DNA of 64,000 bases, taken from contig NZ_CP091786.1 of NCBI RefSeq assembly GCF_022024015.1, forward strand, positions 496,001 through 560,000, given 5' to 3'. Both the position numbers and the translations under genes were made by a program. Below, in pieces: positions 36,773-44,604 of the stretch; the stretch's first letter is position 1, and the number at the start of each line of letters is the position of its first letter. The notes below the pieces were generated by a model. It was given only the letters and a program-made list of their open reading frames with translations, made no database searches and was not told the origin of the DNA. This DNA is from Prevotella sp. E9-3. GTDB taxonomy: Bacteria; Bacteroidota; Bacteroidia; Bacteroidales; Bacteroidaceae.

Positions 36773-37249
36773 TTATTGGTTTTGATTTTTCGAGATCATC
36801 TGCGACAGGGTAATTACTTCGTCATGTCGCTTTTTCCATTGTTGTATTTCAGCGTCTTTCATAGCAATGATCCTTTCTTTGTCAACAATCATCTCGTCTT
36901 TTAGCCGTATAATCTCGTGAAGGTGGTCTACTTTCATTGTAAGGTCATTGTTGATTGAACTATTTATAATATTGCTACTTCCCGATACGCCTTCTGTCTT
37001 TTGAACGGGCAATTCACCTGGTTCAAAATCCACGAAGAAATCTATAGACTTGCCTGTTTCCTTCATAAAACCGGTAAGCAGTTCTAAGGTAATGTTGTGA
37101 CCGACTCTGAAGAACGGAGCGAGATTGTATTCGTCCGTACCGGCGTTCTTTCTGGGCTTTCTGTATTTAAGCATGGCCTTTGCCAACTCGGTATAAGCCC
37201 CTCTGCGATCTTTCAGGTAATCCCTCAGTCTTGTTCCATTGTATCTCAT
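36773..37249 (-). CDS. Probable phage repressor with N-terminal DNA-binding region and coiled coil
   Basis: 158 residues from ATG 37249. The N-terminus (YNGTRLRDYLKDRRGAYTEL then AKAMLKYRK) looks like a divergent helix-turn-helix. The middle has a Ser/Asn-rich linker, and residues about 105-158 form a coiled coil (MKVDHLHEIIRLKDEMIVDK then ERIIAMKDAEIQQWKKRHD), suited to dimer formation. It is transcribed away from the early operon, from a -7 box (reverse of CAAAGTTA, 37284-37291), with two operator-like repeats in the shared intergenic region: the classic lysogeny-switch layout. An upstream in-frame ATG (37273) lies only a few bases from the predicted transcription start. The repressor role is inferred from layout. 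Confidence 0.65.
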   Translation of the reverse strand: MRYNGTRLRDYLKDRRGAYTELAKAMLKYRKPRKNAGTDEYNLAPFFRVGHNITLELLTGFMKETGKSIDFFVDFEPGELPVQKTEGVSGSSNIINSSINNDLTMKVDHLHEIIRLKDEMIVDKERIIAMKDAEIQQWKKRHDEVITLSQMISKNQNQ

Positions 37250-37283
37250 ACGCTTAAAAGTTAAAAGTTGCAAAGAAACATAA

Positions 37284-37354
37284 CAAAGTTACGTTAAAAC
37301 ATTGCTTTTATAAATTTAATCATTAATTTTGCGGCAAATTTAGTCATTAATTTT
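37284..37354. promoter_or_regulatory. Divergent phage promoters with two operator-like repeats
   Basis: Leftward -7 box: reverse of CAAAGTTA (37284-37291). Rightward promoter: TTG at 37302-37304, a 19-nt spacer and TAATTTTG (37324-37331). AAATTTAATCATTAATTTT (37312-37330) and AAATTTAGTCATTAATTTT (37336-37354) are direct repeats with one mismatch and a 24-bp period. The first covers the rightward -7 box and the second its start site, as expected for operators. Confidence 0.7.
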
Positions 37355-37372
37355 AATATTAACAAGGATTTT

Positions 37373-37570
37373 ATGGAGAAAATGGACGAATTGGGAATTA
37401 ATTCCTACTATGAAACATTGCCGCGTGGCGAGAAGGACAGCTTTGTTCGAGACGTGGCAGAAGCCATTGGCCAAAGCACGTCCAACGTGCGTCTGAAGAT
37501 GAAGAACAGCCGATGGGGAAAGACAGAAGTTCCTATCATTGCAGAGATCATCGAAAAGAGGGAGGGCTGA
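37373..37570 (+). CDS. Small early DNA-binding protein (Cro-like candidate)
   Basis: 65 residues, the first gene of the rightward early operon. The segment DSFVRDVAEAIGQSTSNVRL then KMKNSRWG fits a helix-turn-helix with a Gln-Ser-Thr-Ser turn and a following recognition helix. Position opposite the repressor and small size suggest a Cro-type antagonist. No family could be named with certainty. The next ATG is 2 nt after its stop. Confidence 0.65.
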   Translation: MEKMDELGINSYYETLPRGEKDSFVRDVAEAIGQSTSNVRLKMKNSRWGKTEVPIIAEIIEKREG

Positions 37571-37572
37571 CT

Positions 37573-38127
37573 ATGTGCATGAGGAAGATTGAGTTCTATG
37601 TATCGCCAGACGGCAAGGTGAAGGTTGACGAAGAGGGAACGCCCATCACCAAGGAATTCACCGAGTCTGAGCGCGAGTTGACCGAATATGTGGCCAACTT
37701 GATTAAGAACCAGTACCCGGAGGCATTCAATGCCCTGGCACTGGAGTACCGCGCATCAAAGCCTAACAAATCATTCTTCTTATACCTCATTGTCCATCGC
37801 TTTATACGCTGCAACTTCGGCAAGTTCGACGGGCTTACGTATGACATCGAGGGGAATGTGCTGCACATAGAGGACATTGCCTGTCCTTTGAAGTGGCGCA
37901 ACGACTGTCCTCTCAAAGACATTGTCTGCAGGCCCAAGCCATTCGGTCTCACATCGAGAGAGGCAGAAGTGGCAAAACTATCCAGTACTGGCAGAACCTA
38001 CGAGGAGATTTCAGAAGAACTGGGCATTACTCACTCTACCATCAAGAACACCATTCAAAAGATAAAGGAGAAGTTGCACCTGACATCTTCGAAGGATATT
38101 GCAAAACTCATAATTGCTACGCTATGA
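37573..38127 (+). CDS. LuxR/GerE-type HTH regulator of the prophage early region
   Basis: 184 residues from ATG 37573. The N-terminal 115 residues show no known sensor domain; a CPLKWRNDCPLKDIVC segment has three Cys residues that could bind metal. The C-terminus is a clear LuxR-type helix-turn-helix: LTSREAEVAKLSSTGRTYEE then ISEELGITHSTIKNTIQKIK. With no phosphoacceptor domain it may act as a sigma-region-4-like or activator protein for later phage genes. Its stop overlaps the next ATG (ATGA). An activator role is inferred. Confidence 0.85.
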   Translation: MCMRKIEFYVSPDGKVKVDEEGTPITKEFTESERELTEYVANLIKNQYPEAFNALALEYRASKPNKSFFLYLIVHRFIRCNFGKFDGLTYDIEGNVLHIEDIACPLKWRNDCPLKDIVCRPKPFGLTSREAEVAKLSSTGRTYEEISEELGITHSTIKNTIQKIKEKLHLTSSKDIAKLIIATL

Positions 38128-38318
38128 ATGTTGGAGATCGAGTAATTGTAGACGCAGCCGTCACGGGTGACGGCATCCATCACAGCGGAGTCATTGAGGA
38201 TATCTATGACTTTCTGAGAACATCGATTGTCGATGTACATTTTGACGAACCGACCCCGCGAGGGACGTGGGGCGCGACGGTGACGAATCTGGCACTTATA
38301 AGAAAGGAAAGTGTATGA
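38124..38318 (+). CDS. Small phage protein of unknown function
   Basis: 64 residues (MNVGDRVIVDAAVTGDGIHH and onward), overlapping the LuxR-type gene by ATGA and the next gene by ATGA. The pattern VGDRVIV...GIIxD and VDVHFDEPTPRGTWGATVTN resembles a small SH3-like beta-barrel, but I do not recognise a family. Confidence 0.7.
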   Translation: MNVGDRVIVDAAVTGDGIHHSGVIEDIYDFLRTSIVDVHFDEPTPRGTWGATVTNLALIRKESV

Positions 38319-38551
38319 GATACCTTGCAATAAAGATTCGTGGCCTAGTACACATTCTGAACGACCAAGACGAACTTGGCGGTATTATCGACCTCGGCAT
38401 TGAGCACACGACGCTGGGCGAGGTGTGCGATGACAAAGAATACGGAGATAACTGTAACGCCGACTGCCCTCAGTTCTGCTCTGGCACTTGCCAGGCTACC
38501 CTCTTCAGGGATATTGATGGTAAACTTTGGCATGTCAAGACTAATAACTAA
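38315..38551 (+). CDS. Small Cys-rich phage protein
   Basis: 78 residues from ATG 38315, coupled to the preceding gene by ATGA overlap. The centre contains CDDKEYGDNCNADCPQFCSG and a fifth Cys two residues later, suggesting a structural zinc site. No family recognised. The product lies in the early operon between small beta proteins, so it may be a host-takeover factor; this is a guess from position. Confidence 0.7.
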   Translation: MRYLAIKIRGLVHILNDQDELGGIIDLGIEHTTLGEVCDDKEYGDNCNADCPQFCSGTCQATLFRDIDGKLWHVKTNN

Positions 38552-38564
38552 AAACAAAAGCAAT

Positions 38565-38909
38565 ATGGATAAGTGGTTCTTTATCGAAGTGCAGACATAC
38601 AAGTCTGTCAACAATATGGGCAAGGAACTGGCTCAGTATGTCTACGACAAATACGACCAGGTCGTTGTACACGAGAATTGCATCAGCAGCATCAATGCGG
38701 ACATCATAGAGAAGATGGAAGCGCTGGAAGCCAAATATCCCAAATGCAAGGCTTTCGCTCACGAGTGCCGGAAGTATAGCGACAAGTATGGGCAAGAGAT
38801 ATTTGACATATCGGCAAAACCAAGCAATGTTTACAATGACAATTATGTATTCATCCTTCGCACGACATACATACGGAAGATGAATCTGGAAACAACCCTT
38901 TCATTATAG
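38565..38909 (+). CDS. Phage early protein of unknown function
   Basis: 114 residues from ATG 38565; an in-frame extension upstream overlaps the previous gene and is rejected. It is mixed alpha/beta (MDKWFFIEVQTYKSVNNMGK followed by ELAQYVYDKYDQVVVHENCI) with no membrane segment and no recognised motif. It lies between a Cys-rich protein and a DUF4406 protein in the same operon. Confidence 0.65.
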   Translation: MDKWFFIEVQTYKSVNNMGKELAQYVYDKYDQVVVHENCISSINADIIEKMEALEAKYPKCKAFAHECRKYSDKYGQEIFDISAKPSNVYNDNYVFILRTTYIRKMNLETTLSL

Positions 38910-38918
38910 TTCAGACTT

Positions 38919-39323
38919 ATGAAAGTATACATCAGCGGAAAGATAGGTGAGGAGGTGCTCAGCGAAGCCACCCGCCAGAAGTTTGCCGAGGCGGAGCAGA
39001 TGCTGAAGGCAAAGGGCTATGAGACGTTCAACCCGACCACGAGCGGTCTGGGAGGTTATGCAGAATACAATGTGAAGAACGCGATGTACAAGACATCGTT
39101 CTATCAGGAGATCCTGCTGTGCGACCTGGTGCAGCTGGCACAGTGCGATGCCATTTATATGCTGGCCGACTGGTCAGAGTCGAACGGTGCCAACGTTGAG
39201 TTGGACTTTGCCGTTGCCACAGGCAAGCAGCGGTTCTGGGAAGGCGAAGAGGACGCCAAGGTGTTCTGCGACGATGCCGGGAATTACACCGATGTATGGA
39301 TGCCAATTGAGAGAGAGCCATGA
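38919..39323 (+). CDS. DUF4406 (nucleoside deoxyribosyltransferase-like) protein
   Basis: 134 residues. It starts MKVYISGKIGEEV, contains AEAEQMLKAKGYETFNPTTS and the core CDAIYMLADWSESNGANVEL followed by DFAVATGKQ. This is the DUF4406 pattern, a Rossmann-like fold related to nucleoside 2-deoxyribosyltransferases (the ADWxxSxGAxxE stretch corresponds to the active-site Glu region). Phage members are thought to act in nucleotide metabolism; the precise substrate is unknown. ATGA overlap couples it to the next gene. Confidence 0.85.
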   Translation: MKVYISGKIGEEVLSEATRQKFAEAEQMLKAKGYETFNPTTSGLGGYAEYNVKNAMYKTSFYQEILLCDLVQLAQCDAIYMLADWSESNGANVELDFAVATGKQRFWEGEEDAKVFCDDAGNYTDVWMPIEREP

Positions 39324-39511
39324 AAGCAGAAGTTCCACTTTATGTAGTCACGGGAATACACCGTGGGGGGGGTAAAAGAGAAACACTCTCCCTGCCCTGC
39401 AGCCGACTCAAAGCCGTCGAGCTGAGAGACTGGACGCGCCGATTCCTCGGTGGCACCAAAATATATCGTGACATTCAAATCAGAGAAATATGCACATACA
39501 GAAATACGTAG
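39320..39511 (+). CDS. Small phage protein, first of a tandem paralogue pair
   Basis: 63 residues: VPLYVVTGIHRGGGKRETLS then SRLKAVELRDWTRRFLGG. The layout YVVTGIxR, a spacer with GxR/K, then a basic helix with (E)(M/L)RD repeats in the overlapping next gene. A run of eight G (39365-39372) encodes part of the GGG turn and is a possible slippage site. Function unknown. Confidence 0.6.
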   Translation: MKAEVPLYVVTGIHRGGGKRETLSLPCSRLKAVELRDWTRRFLGGTKIYRDIQIREICTYRNT

Positions 39512-39678
39512 TCACCGGCATCAGCCGCCTATCCGGTGAGCGAGTGGCAGTGACCGCACCCCACTCGCTCACCAAGACACAGGAGATGCGCGACAAAATG
39601 GCCGCCAGGCAACACAGCCGTTCAGCCTACAAGTGTCTAAAGATAGAACCGGCAGAAAAGGAGGGAAACTTATGGTAG
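39490..39678 (+). CDS. Small phage protein, second of a tandem paralogue pair
   Basis: 62 residues: MHIQKYVVTGISRLSGERVA then TPHSLTKTQEMRDKMAAR-like basic helix (PHSLTKTQEMRDKMAARQHS). It overlaps its paralogue by 22 nt in another frame. No family recognised. A promoter for the primase gene lies directly downstream. Confidence 0.6.
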   Translation: MHIQKYVVTGISRLSGERVAVTAPHSLTKTQEMRDKMAARQHSRSAYKCLKIEPAEKEGNLW

Positions 39679-39694
39679 CGTATTTTATAATCAT

Positions 39695-39718
39695 GGCGCA
39701 ATGACATATCTTTGCGCC
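39695..39718 (+). promoter_or_regulatory. Promoter with flanking inverted repeat before the primase-helicase
   Basis: TATCTTTG (39707-39714) is a good -7 box. GGCGCAA (39695-39701) and TTGCGCC (39712-39718) form a 7-bp inverted repeat around it, an operator candidate. The -33 region is T-rich without a clear TTTG. Confidence 0.55.
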
Positions 39719-39738
39719 AAGGAATCAATCTTACAGCT

Positions 39739-42700
39739 ATGATCAAAGAGCATATCATCGAGAAACTGATAAGCCTGAACATCCAGGATGTTGTAGGCGA
39801 CTATGTTCAGTTGAAGAAAGCGGGCGTCAACTGGAAAGGCCTTTGCCCCTTCCATGACGACAAGACACCGTCGTTCTATGTCAGCCCGTCGAAGAACATC
39901 TGCCACTGCTTTGTCTGTGGGCAAGGTGGCAATCCCATCAGTTTCGTCATGAAGAAAGAGAACTGCGACTTCCGGCAGGCCTGCAAGATATTGGGCGACA
40001 AGTACCACATACAGGTGGAGGAAGAACCGCAGCGGGAACAGACCAAGGAGGAACGGGAACTGCAGGCCAAGCGTGAGAGTGCCTTCGTCATCTACGACCA
40101 TGTGCAGCGTCACTTCGTGGAGTGCATCCACGCCGACACGCCGGAAGCGAAAGCCACCTACGACTACGCTGTGAACCGCTGGGGAGCAGAGACCGTAGAG
40201 GAGATGGGTATCGGTTATGCACCGAAGGACTGGCAGGACATCATCACCTTTGCCAGGAAGGAAGGCCTGAGCATTCCTATTATGAAGGAACTGCGGCTGA
40301 TCAGTACATCGGAGAAGGGCAACGATTACGGCTTCTACAACGACCGCCTGATGATTCCTATCAAGGACAAGTTCGGGCGTGTGATCAGTTACACCGCCCG
40401 CACCATGGACGAGCACAAGGAGAAAGGCACGAAGTACATGAATGGTGCCGAGAGTTTCTTCTTTACCAAGGGCAACCACCTCTTCGGACTCGACACCGCA
40501 CAACGGGAAGGCGCCAGGCAGGAACTGTTCTACGTCGTGGAAGGAGCACCCGATGTCATCAAACTCCAGGAGATAGGCATCACCAACACTATCGCCGCCC
40601 TTGGCACGGCGTTCACCAAGGAGCAGTTCCAGCTGCTGAAGCGCTACCACTGCCAGCTCTGCTTCATCCCCGACCAGGACGGCCCCGGCATAGAGGCTGT
40701 GAAGAAGAACGGCCGCCTGGCCATGGAGGCAGGCTTCCGCGTCACGGTGAAGGAGATACCGCCCATCGAGGACGAGGACGGCACCAAGCACAAACAGGAT
40801 GCCGACAGTTACTTCCACCGTCCAGACAAAGAACATAAGAACAGCGCCGAGGCACAGATGGCCTCACTCACCACCGAGGACTTCGTGATGTGGCTGGCAC
40901 GCCACATCTATAATGAAGACCAGACCGACACGGCCAAGAGCGACAGCGTGAAGGAAATCTGCGACACGCTGATCCTGGAGCAGGACGACTTCACACGTGA
41001 GAGTCTGATAGAGGCACTGGCCAAGACATACGGACACAAGACGCTTTGGCGCAATGCGGTGAACGATGCCAAGCGCCGCCGCAATGAGGCCAAGGCCAAG
41101 AAGAGTTCGCAACGCTCAGGCATCGACCTCCGCAAATACGGGTTCTTCGAAGAGCACAACTGCTACTGGAGTACTGAGGACGGTAGCGAGAAGCAGTGGT
41201 CGAACTTCAAGATGAAGCCTCTCTTCCACATCATGGGCGTCGATGACTCTAAACGCCTGTACGAGATTACCAACATCGACGGTGTCACACGCACGCTGGA
41301 ACTCAACGCCGATGAACTGGTAAACATGGCCAAGTTCCAGATAAAGGTGGAGAGTGCCGGCAACTTCCTCTGGCTGGCCAATATCGAGGAACTGAAGAAA
41401 CTGAAGAAATACCTGTTCGACATCACAGGCACGGCCATCCGCATACGTCAGTACGGATGGCAGAAGCGAGGCTTCTGGGCCTTCGGCAACGGCTGCATCT
41501 TCGAGAACGGCTGGTACCCGGCCGACCACATGGGCATCGTACACTTGCACGATGCCGACCCCAAACTCGACAATTACTACCTGCAGGGTGCCTCCGACCT
41601 CTATGCCGAGGACACCAGCTACTTCGCCTTCGAACGGCAGTTCGTCATGCCTGAAGGCCATAGCAGCATCAGCCTGCACGACTTCGCCCTGATGATGGCC
41701 GACGTGTTCGGCAATAATGCAAAGGTGGCCGTCTGCTACCTGCTGGCCTCCATCTTCCGCGACATCATCACCGGCTACACCACCAACTTCCCACTCCTGA
41801 ACCTCTTCGGCCCGAAGGGCAGCGGTAAGTCGGAACTGGGCATCACCCTCATGCGCTTTTTTACTATTGGCGACCGCCCCATCAACCTGCGCAACACCAC
41901 CGCTCCCGGCCTGTCGCAGGCACTGGCTATGTCGGCCAACGGCATGGTGCACCTCGACGAGTATAAGGACTCGCTCGACATGCGCATCATCGAGATCATA
42001 AAGGGCGCCTACGACGGTGTGGGCCGCTCGCGTCTGGACATGGACCGCGGCAAGCAGGTGGAGAAGACACCCGTGGACTGCGGTGTCATCGTCAGTGGCC
42101 AGGAGATGCCCACGCTCGACATCGCCATGTTCTCGCGTATGATATACCTCACCCACGACACCACCGTCCACGACCGCGAGGCTAAGGACAAGTTCAACCG
42201 CCTGGCCGACATACGCAAGATGGGACTGCAGCACCTCACCAAGCAGATCCTCTCGCACCGGGCACTCTTCGAGAGTTCGTTCTACGACACCTACAACGAG
42301 GTGACCAATGAAGTCTACGACCTCATTGACGGCCAACAGGTCGAAGACCGTCTGTGGCGCAACTGGGTCATGCTGCTCGCCGCCTACAAGACGCTCTACC
42401 AGCAACTATCCCTGCCCTTCGACTACGAGGAACTGAAGGCCCTTTGTGTCGAAGGCATCAAGCGGCAGAACTCCGAGATCATCAGCAACAACGAACTGGG
42501 CAACCTTTGGAACGCCATGATGTATCTCTACCAGGAGGGCATGATCTTCAGCGACGGCGACTTCAAGGTGAAGTACGTCAAGGCACTGAAGACCGACCGC
42601 ACCGAGCGTGAGTACCGTACAGAGACACCCATTCTCATGCTGCGCCTGAGCCATTTCATCGGCCAGTACATGAAGATGGCCAAGCAGCAGGGCGAGACCG

Positions 42701-43044
42701 TGATGTCGAAAGACTCCATCCGCTACTACCTCACCACCAGCGGTTCGTACTTAGGCATGAGGGCCTCCGAGCGGTGGAAGGTCTATCAGGACGGCAAGCC
42801 GAAGACCGAGGTGCGCGTGGACAAGGGCGGCCAGACACGCACCGCTGATGTCTGCATGTTCGACCGCTGCATGTGCTTCGACTACCTGGCATTGAAAGAG
42901 AAGTTCGATCTCAACCTGGAGTCGATGTCGGCAGAACGTGCCGACGAGATGGAACAGCAGATAGGCGATGCAGAGGCACGTCGCTTTGCCGACCGGCGCG
43001 AGCCGGATATGTTTACCGACAATAGTGGGGATAAGCCATTTTAG
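39739..43044 (+). CDS. Phage DNA primase-helicase (CHC2 zinc finger, TOPRIM, ATPase)
   Basis: 1,101 residues from ATG 39739; the in-frame TTG 39712 lies in the promoter. Domains in order: CHC2 zinc-binding module LCPFHDD...CHCFVCGQGG (Cys36, His39, Cys57, Cys60); TOPRIM fold with VVEGAPD (about 267-273) and the acidic DQDG (about 311-314); a long linker; an ATPase with Walker A GPKGSGKS (about 690-697) and Walker B HLDEYKD (about 738); then a C-terminal winged-helix-like region. This bifunctional layout is that of self-sufficient phage replisomes. The iteron array directly downstream is its likely site of action. It is followed by an 11-bp stem terminator. Confidence 0.92.
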   Translation: MIKEHIIEKLISLNIQDVVGDYVQLKKAGVNWKGLCPFHDDKTPSFYVSPSKNICHCFVCGQGGNPISFVMKKENCDFRQACKILGDKYHIQVEEEPQREQTKEERELQAKRESAFVIYDHVQRHFVECIHADTPEAKATYDYAVNRWGAETVEEMGIGYAPKDWQDIITFARKEGLSIPIMKELRLISTSEKGNDYGFYNDRLMIPIKDKFGRVISYTARTMDEHKEKGTKYMNGAESFFFTKGNHLFGLDTAQREGARQELFYVVEGAPDVIKLQEIGITNTIAALGTAFTKEQFQLLKRYHCQLCFIPDQDGPGIEAVKKNGRLAMEAGFRVTVKEIPPIEDEDGTKHKQDADSYFHRPDKEHKNSAEAQMASLTTEDFVMWLARHIYNEDQTDTAKSDSVKEICDTLILEQDDFTRESLIEALAKTYGHKTLWRNAVNDAKRRRNEAKAKKSSQRSGIDLRKYGFFEEHNCYWSTEDGSEKQWSNFKMKPLFHIMGVDDSKRLYEITNIDGVTRTLELNADELVNMAKFQIKVESAGNFLWLANIEELKKLKKYLFDITGTAIRIRQYGWQKRGFWAFGNGCIFENGWYPADHMGIVHLHDADPKLDNYYLQGASDLYAEDTSYFAFERQFVMPEGHSSISLHDFALMMADVFGNNAKVAVCYLLASIFRDIITGYTTNFPLLNLFGPKGSGKSELGITLMRFFTIGDRPINLRNTTAPGLSQALAMSANGMVHLDEYKDSLDMRIIEIIKGAYDGVGRSRLDMDRGKQVEKTPVDCGVIVSGQEMPTLDIAMFSRMIYLTHDTTVHDREAKDKFNRLADIRKMGLQHLTKQILSHRALFESSFYDTYNEVTNEVYDLIDGQQVEDRLWRNWVMLLAAYKTLYQQLSLPFDYEELKALCVEGIKRQNSEIISNNELGNLWNAMMYLYQEGMIFSDGDFKVKYVKALKTDRTEREYRTETPILMLRLSHFIGQYMKMAKQQGETVMSKDSIRYYLTTSGSYLGMRASERWKVYQDGKPKTEVRVDKGGQTRTADVCMFDRCMCFDYLALKEKFDLNLESMSAERADEMEQQIGDAEARRFADRREPDMFTDNSGDKPF

Positions 43045-43085
43045 TCTTATTTATAGATTATAGCTGAAGATTTCTTTTCTGCAGG

Positions 43086-43119
43086 AGGCCTGGCGCGTGA
43101 TGCGTCGGGCCTTTCGTTT
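43086..43119 (+). terminator. Terminator after the primase-helicase
   Basis: AGGCCTGGCGC (43086-43096) pairs with GCGTCGGGCCT (43102-43112) over 11 positions (two G-T pairs), loop GTGAT, followed by TTCGTTTG. The loop and right arm resemble the hairpin at 51497-51525. Confidence 0.7.
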
Positions 43120-43205
43120 GTCATCTTTTAATCACTAATTTAATAACAAGTCGCTTTCTCAGCCAAATTTTATGCGCGGGCGTGCGCGAGCGCGAGAAAA
43201 ACGCT

Positions 43206-43457
43206 GCACACATATGCACACGACTGCACACATTTTTGCAAACGTCTGATTTTTAGGTATTTGCAATCCGCACACAAACGCGAGAGTTCGCACACACCCT
43301 GCACACATTTGCACACACTCTGCACACAACGCCCCGGTTTGCACACAAAAAGGCGCGTTTGCACACAAAATTTTCGATTTGCACACATTAGATTTAGAGG
43401 TAAAGTATTGATAATCAAACAAATAAATAAATGTGTGCAGTTGTGTGCAGTGTGTGC
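43206..43457. other. Candidate phage replication origin: iteron array with AT-rich core
   Basis: GCACAC occurs on the + strand at 43206, 43216, 43226, 43270, 43290, 43301, 43311, 43322, 43341, 43361 and 43381, mostly in TTTGCACACA or CTGCACACA context. A degenerate GCAAAC lies at 43238. The inverse GTGTGC occurs at 43433, 43443 and 43452. Spacings are about 10 or 20 bp, so copies lie on one helix face. The two blocks point at each other across an AT-rich segment (43387-43431), a plausible unwinding element. The gap 43045-43569 has no credible gene; the weak -7 box TACCTTTG (43540-43547) serves the next gene. Confidence 0.7.
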
Positions 43458-43569
43458 AGCCATTTTGGTATTCATGTGCGAGGAAATGTTCTTCCTGCAT
43501 TAAAACTTAGTTGTACGCTCGTTATTGCAGGAAAAATGCTACCTTTGCATCAACAAAACCAAGCTACCT

Positions 43570-44058
43570 ATGAGCAATATCCTCATCTATGTCAAACTTC
43601 CGCTCTACGAACGAGAGTGGTGCGAGCACCATTTTGGCAGGCCCTGCGAGTTTCCTGCCGCTACCAACCTAAACAATGTCATCCGTCATTTCTCCCGTCC
43701 TCGCCCTGCCGGTGTCGCCCCCGACACACAGCAGCCCGGCGAACTGGCCATCTGTCTCATGGGGAGCAAGTCGAAGAAGCCTGAGGTGTACAACTACATC
43801 TCTAAGCATGGCAAAGCCGCCATTGCTGAAGCTATTGACGACCTCTTCATCATGCATATGTGGGAAGAACTAACCGATATTGGCACCCGATCTGTGCAAC
43901 TGTCGAAGCTGGTAATGGACTGGATGGAAGCCAACGGCATCTCCATGACAGGGAACAACTACGAAAACCTACGCATGAAGTTCCAGCGTATCAAGGATGC
44001 ATATAAAAACAAGGCCGGAATAAACGTGTCTCGCGGCTACAAGCACGAAAACCCTTAG
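43570..44058 (+). CDS. Phage protein of unknown function
   Basis: 162 residues from ATG 43570, downstream of a TACCTTTG box; the upstream in-frame ATG (43525) lies before that box. The N-terminal part (MSNILIYVKLPLYEREWCEH then HFGRPCEFP) contains a Cys-His-Cys pattern. The C-terminal half is helical (HGKAAIAEAIDDLFIMHMWE and following; ENLRMKFQRIKDAYKNKAG) and could bind DNA. It sits directly after the iteron array, so it is a candidate origin-binding or replication-accessory protein; that is inference only. Confidence 0.65.
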   Translation: MSNILIYVKLPLYEREWCEHHFGRPCEFPAATNLNNVIRHFSRPRPAGVAPDTQQPGELAICLMGSKSKKPEVYNYISKHGKAAIAEAIDDLFIMHMWEELTDIGTRSVQLSKLVMDWMEANGISMTGNNYENLRMKFQRIKDAYKNKAGINVSRGYKHENP

Positions 44059-44133
44059 AAAAAGTTAAATTCTTTCGCGTTTCTATCCATAAAATCGAAG
44101 AAAAGTTTCAAACCTGTTCAACACCGTTCAACT

Positions 44134-44547
44134 ATGTCAAACTTAGTTCATGTCAAAAAGATTGAAATTGCCGATGCTTGCAGCCTGGGAAGTATTCAGG
44201 TGCTCAGTGAAACGACATGCCGTTTCAAAAGCCAGCCCGTTTTTTCTGAAATCAACATCAAGGAACTCGTTGGTGTGGCCATTGAGGACAGCTACGAGAA
44301 TAACCAGAAAGTCTATACGACAACGGCAACGTTCAATACCTGCGACAAAAAGCCGATAACTGTTCGGCAGGCATCCTTCCGCCTTACGTCTATTGACGGA
44401 AAACAGTATATGATAGGCACGGACTCCCGCCCGTACCCTATTATAAAAGAAAGGAATCAATTCCCAGAGAAACCAGGTGACAGCACATTGAAGACTGTCA
44501 CCATCACCTGGAAGTCGTTACACCCCATGCTCCTTATTGTTGAATAA
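44134..44547 (+). CDS. Phage protein of unknown function
   Basis: 137 residues, rich in beta strands (SFRLTSIDGKQYMIGTDSRP then YPIIKERNQFPE; VYTTTATFNTCDKKPITVRQ). No signal peptide or membrane segment. In related Bacteroidales phages small beta proteins at the start of the head module are often virion components, but I recognise no family. It ends 57 nt before the prohead protease. Confidence 0.65.
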   Translation: MSNLVHVKKIEIADACSLGSIQVLSETTCRFKSQPVFSEINIKELVGVAIEDSYENNQKVYTTTATFNTCDKKPITVRQASFRLTSIDGKQYMIGTDSRPYPIIKERNQFPEKPGDSTLKTVTITWKSLHPMLLIVE

Positions 44548-44575
44548 GGTATTTTCTTTCCTAAATCCGACTTTG

Positions 44576-44583
44576 TATCTTTG
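44576..44583 (+). promoter_or_regulatory. -7 box of the head operon
   Basis: TATCTTTG at 44576-44583 with a T-rich -33 region, 22 nt before the protease ATG. It makes the in-frame start at 44581 impossible. Confidence 0.5.
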
Positions 44584-44604
44584 CGAAAAGTCTTTCACAA
44601 AGAT

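Noticed and set aside
39691..42405. Long minus-strand ORFs (381 and 429 codons) opposite the primase-helicase
   Set aside because: Shadow frames of a gene with strong motifs (CHC2, TOPRIM, Walker A/B). Their translations are low-complexity Val/Leu/Gly/His.
43206..43457. CRISPR array
   Set aside because: The repeat is only 6-10 nt, spacing is 10-20 bp and there are no unique spacers of CRISPR length or cas genes.
43159..43500. Cys-rich minus-strand ORFs of about 100-118 residues with CVQTGALCAEC-like repeats
   Set aside because: They are translations of the GCACAC iteron array. Periodic Cys/Val/His content follows the DNA repeat, and there is no promoter or start signal.
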